A stretch of 64,000 nucleotides of DNA from SIRX01 sp965214475. Its GTDB lineage: Bacteria > Actinomycetota > Rubrobacteria > Rubrobacterales > Rubrobacteraceae. The number at the start of each line of letters is the position of its first letter. Positions within the stretch are counted from its first letter, which is position 1. A program made the translations under genes and the position numbers. The notes under the pieces were generated by a model that searched no databases, was not told the origin of the DNA, and saw nothing but the letters and a program-made list of their open reading frames with translations. Positions 61,628-64,000 of this stretch are shown here, one piece after another. Where the stretch lies: the NCBI GenBank assembly GCA_965214475.1, contig OZ243953.1, positions 2,170,001 to 2,234,000 on the forward strand, given 5' to 3'.

Positions 61628-62800
61628 CTAACCTACTGAAGCGCCACGGTCCGCTTTTTTCGACGCTAACGCTATCTCTTCTTTGCACCAGGCATTTTCC
61701 TCGTTCTCCGCGGTTTCTTCCAGGGTCGCACGAGCCTGCGCATCTCCGATCTCACCCAGCGCCCATGCCGCGTGCCCCCGGACGAGCGGCGACGGGTCCT
61801 CGCTCAAACAACTCGCAAGCGCCGGGACCGCCTCTTCAAGCCCCAAGTTTCCGGCGGCTACGCAGCAGTTTCTCAAGAGCCCGGCCCGGCCCGGTCGGGT
61901 GAGCGGCGTGCTGGAGAAGTGCTTCTCGAACTCTTCGTCGGTTCGGATGTCCAGCACTTCGGTTATAGACAGGTACGGTCCGACGCCTGCCTCGGCGCTG
62001 AACTCCGGCCAGCGGCTGCGGGTGGCTTTCGTCTTGTTATAGGGACAAACTTCCTGGCAAATGTCGCACCCGAAGGCCCAATCCCCGACGAGCGGACGCA
62101 ACTCGCGTGGGATTTCACCCTGGTTTTCGATGGTCAGGTAGGAGATGCACAGCCGGGCGTCTACCACGCCGGGGGCTTTGATCGCGCCGGTCGGACAACG
62201 ATCCATGCAGCGGGTGCATTTCCCACAGGTCCCGGAGCCGGGTGGGTCGGGCTCCAACTCTAGATCAACGATCAAGTCCGCAATAAAGAAATACGAACCT
62301 ACTTTACCGTTGATGACACACGAGTTCCGTCCGAAAAATCCGAGCCCCGCGTGCTGGGCCGCCGAGCGTTCCAGCAGCGGAACGGCGTCCGTAAAAGCGC
62401 GGGCTTTGATCTTCCTCCCCAATTCTTCTTCCAAATCTTCCCGCAAACGATACAGTCGCTCTTTGATAACCACATGATAGTCTCGCCCCCACGCATACCG
62501 CGCGACCCGTCCGCTGCCGGGGTTCTCGGGATGGTCCCCGGGATAATACGAAACGCCTAAAGAGACGACGCTCCGGGCGCTCTTCTGCAACTTCTTCGGG
62601 TTCGAGAGAAGCTCCACTGGACGGTGCATGTAGTCCATGTCGGCGGCCATCCCGGCCTCCTGCCACTCTCGCAGTCGCTCACCGCCTTCCTGTAACGGCT
62701 CCGCGTTCGTGATGCCAACGAGGTCGAAGCCCGCCTCCCGCGCCCGACGCTCCAGAATGTCTCGTGCGTCCTGTGGATTGTTGGATGAAGTGTCTCTCAT
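61628..62800 (-). CDS. queG: Epoxyqueuosine reductase
   Basis: 390 residues. Two [4Fe-4S] motifs are CGKCTRCMDRCPTGA and CDICQEVCPYN. The N-terminal B12-binding domain contains ADMDYMHRPVELLSNP, typical of QueG, and the C-terminal ~80 residues are HEAT-like (VPALASCLSEDPSPLVRGHAAWALGEIG). It removes the epoxide from epoxyqueuosine in tRNA, the last step of queuosine synthesis. Confidence 0.93.
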   Translation of the reverse strand: MRDTSSNNPQDARDILERRAREAGFDLVGITNAEPLQEGGERLREWQEAGMAADMDYMHRPVELLSNPKKLQKSARSVVSLGVSYYPGDHPENPGSGRVARYAWGRDYHVVIKERLYRLREDLEEELGRKIKARAFTDAVPLLERSAAQHAGLGFFGRNSCVINGKVGSYFFIADLIVDLELEPDPPGSGTCGKCTRCMDRCPTGAIKAPGVVDARLCISYLTIENQGEIPRELRPLVGDWAFGCDICQEVCPYNKTKATRSRWPEFSAEAGVGPYLSITEVLDIRTDEEFEKHFSSTPLTRPGRAGLLRNCCVAAGNLGLEEAVPALASCLSEDPSPLVRGHAAWALGEIGDAQARATLEETAENEENAWCKEEIALASKKADRGASVG

Positions 62801-62864
62801 GGGACATTAATTGTAACCGCCGGAATCTTGTGACGAGCTATGAGCGAGACGGTAGTATTGTGTC

Positions 62865-64000
62865 GTGAAAAGGGCTCTGGATAGTGTGGCGCGGGGTCGT
62901 AGAACGGACGTTTCGGGGAACCGTGAGATCCATCGCTTCCCAACCGGCAGACCACTCGACCTTGCGGCCCTCATTCCGGCGCTGGGACTCGTGCCCGGAA
63001 CGAACCCATTCGTTCTGCTGGAGGGAGCCGGGTGGGGCGCTTCGGTGCTAGCCTTCGAGCCCGAACGACACCTGATCGTGGAAGACGACGTTTCTCCGTT
63101 CGAGGCGCTGCGGGACTCTCTGAAGTGGATCTCCCGGCGACACCCATCCGCTGGAGGGCGGCACGGGGCTCTTCGGGTACCTCTCGTACGATGCGGTGCG
63201 GCACCTGGAGCGTCTACCCATGTTTTCCGAGGACGACCTGGCGTTGCCCCTGTCGCAGTTCATCCTGCCCCGTTACACCGTGGGCGCACAGGGAGACGAG
63301 GCGTGGGTTTCCGTCCCGGCCGGAGAGGACCCAGGACCGATACTCCGAACGCTCGAAGAGTCGTCGCCGGTGCTTGGGAGACGTCCGGACCCGGTTTTGG
63401 AGATCCGGTCGAGCATGGGGAGCGACGGGTACGAGGCGGCCGTTGGGAGGATCAAGGAGTACATCCGGGCCGGGGACGTCTTTCAGGTCAACGTCGCCCA
63501 GCGCTTCGAGGTGCCGTTCGACGATGACCCGGTCGCGCTCTACGGTGCGCTGCGGGCCGTCAACCCTTCTCCTTACGGTGGGATGCTCTCTTTCCCCGGC
63601 TTCGCGGCGATCTCCAGTTCCCCCGAACTGCTCGTACGGCTCTCGGGGCGGACGGCTTCGACGCGGCCCATCGCCGGGACGTATCCACGAGGAGAGACGG
63701 ACAGAACGGAGTTGCTATTGGACCTCAAAGAGCGGGCGGAACACGCGATGATCGTGGACCTGGAGCGTAACGATCTCGGGCGCACCGCAGCCTACGGCAC
63801 GGTCCGGGTAGACGAACTTATGACGACCGAGGCCTACTCGCACGTCGTCCACATAGTCTCCGAGATATTGGGTGAACTTGCACCGGAGAAAGACGCGGTG
63901 GACCTACTGGCCGGCATGTTCCCCGGCGGCACCATAACCGGTTGTCCGAAGGTGCGGTGTATGGAAATAATAGAGGAGCTGGAGCCCGTCCGGCGGGCAC
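62865..64000 (+). pseudogene. pabB: Aminodeoxychorismate synthase component I (PabB), frameshifted and cut by the window end
   Basis: From a GTG at 62865 the first ~90 residues are in one frame (to LKWIS), then the conserved body continues in the +1 frame from ~63140: HPLEGGTGLFGYLSYDAVRH, AGDVFQVNVAQRFEVPF, RPIAGTYPRGETDRTELL, MIVDLERNDLGRTAAYGTV, MFPGGTITGCPKVRCMEII. The body is intact to the window edge. The break lies between 63124 and 63150 and costs one base. PGGTITG rather than PAGTLSG favours PabB over TrpE. It may be an assembly error or a real mutation. The enzyme makes 4-amino-4-deoxychorismate for folate. Confidence 0.8.

Noticed and set aside
63032..63751. 239-residue Arg/Ser-rich frame overlapping pabB
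   Set aside because: It is the shadow of the true +1-frame PabB body; composition is typical of off-frame GC-rich reading.

Overview
The window reads as the chromosome-origin region of a GC-rich, deep-branching actinobacterium. The gene order at the left end, the two-subunit glycine decarboxylase, LexA, Rex and the actinobacterial style of the regulators all fit, and Rubrobacter is my best guess; this is an inference from gene content, not a database match.

Left end (1-6.1 kb): the first 35 codons of dnaA run off the left edge on the minus strand. They are preceded by a gene for an ATPase-plus-helix-turn-helix protein, then a DnaA-box cluster (oriC). On the plus strand follow rpmH, rnpA, yidD, yidC, khpB/jag, two perfect parS sites, rsmG, parA and parB. 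Transcription diverges from the origin.

Middle left (6.1-20.6 kb): a secreted coiled-coil lytic transglycosylase; modAB with a divergent Mop/PucR-type pair but no modC; a TPR protein; a DUF92 membrane protein; a TetR, DoxX, flavin monooxygenase and YhgE/Pip group; a PRC-barrel-like protein; leuS; then a short graveyard in which an ABC-ATPase 5' fragment is fused to a PucR 3' fragment, next to a frameshifted EAL (c-di-GMP phosphodiesterase) gene.

Catabolic island (20.7-41.0 kb): csaA and a GntR regulator face an operon of ethanolamine permease, glutamine-synthetase-like ligase, class I amidotransferase, aldehyde dehydrogenase and short-chain dehydrogenase. Together these look like a complete gamma-glutamyl route from ethanolamine to glycine. 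After it come a cysteine-synthase-like gene, a second GntR regulator, a beheaded eutH remnant, a dimethylglycine/sarcosine-dehydrogenase-like flavoprotein, a histidine phosphatase and a gamma-glutamyl ligase of the GCS2 family. A Fic protein with its own operator array, then a tandem glycine riboswitch with gcvPA-gcvPB-gcvT-gcvH, close the island. The common product of the two branches is glycine, which the riboswitch senses and the cleavage system consumes.

Right part (41-64 kb): two paralogous small membrane proteins bracket a minus-strand block containing a five-repeat surface lipoprotein, an FNT channel, an AI-2E-type exporter, a DUF2254 membrane protein and a BTAD (SARP-like) regulator. 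That regulator lies under a cyclic-di-GMP-I riboswitch. A second BTAD regulator, lexA and rex follow, then a GNAT acetyltransferase, a cell-wall lipoprotein, a VanY-type carboxypeptidase, an HEXXH peptidase, a membrane J-protein, queG and a frameshifted, incomplete pabB.

All functions are read from sequence features and family knowledge. No searches were run.
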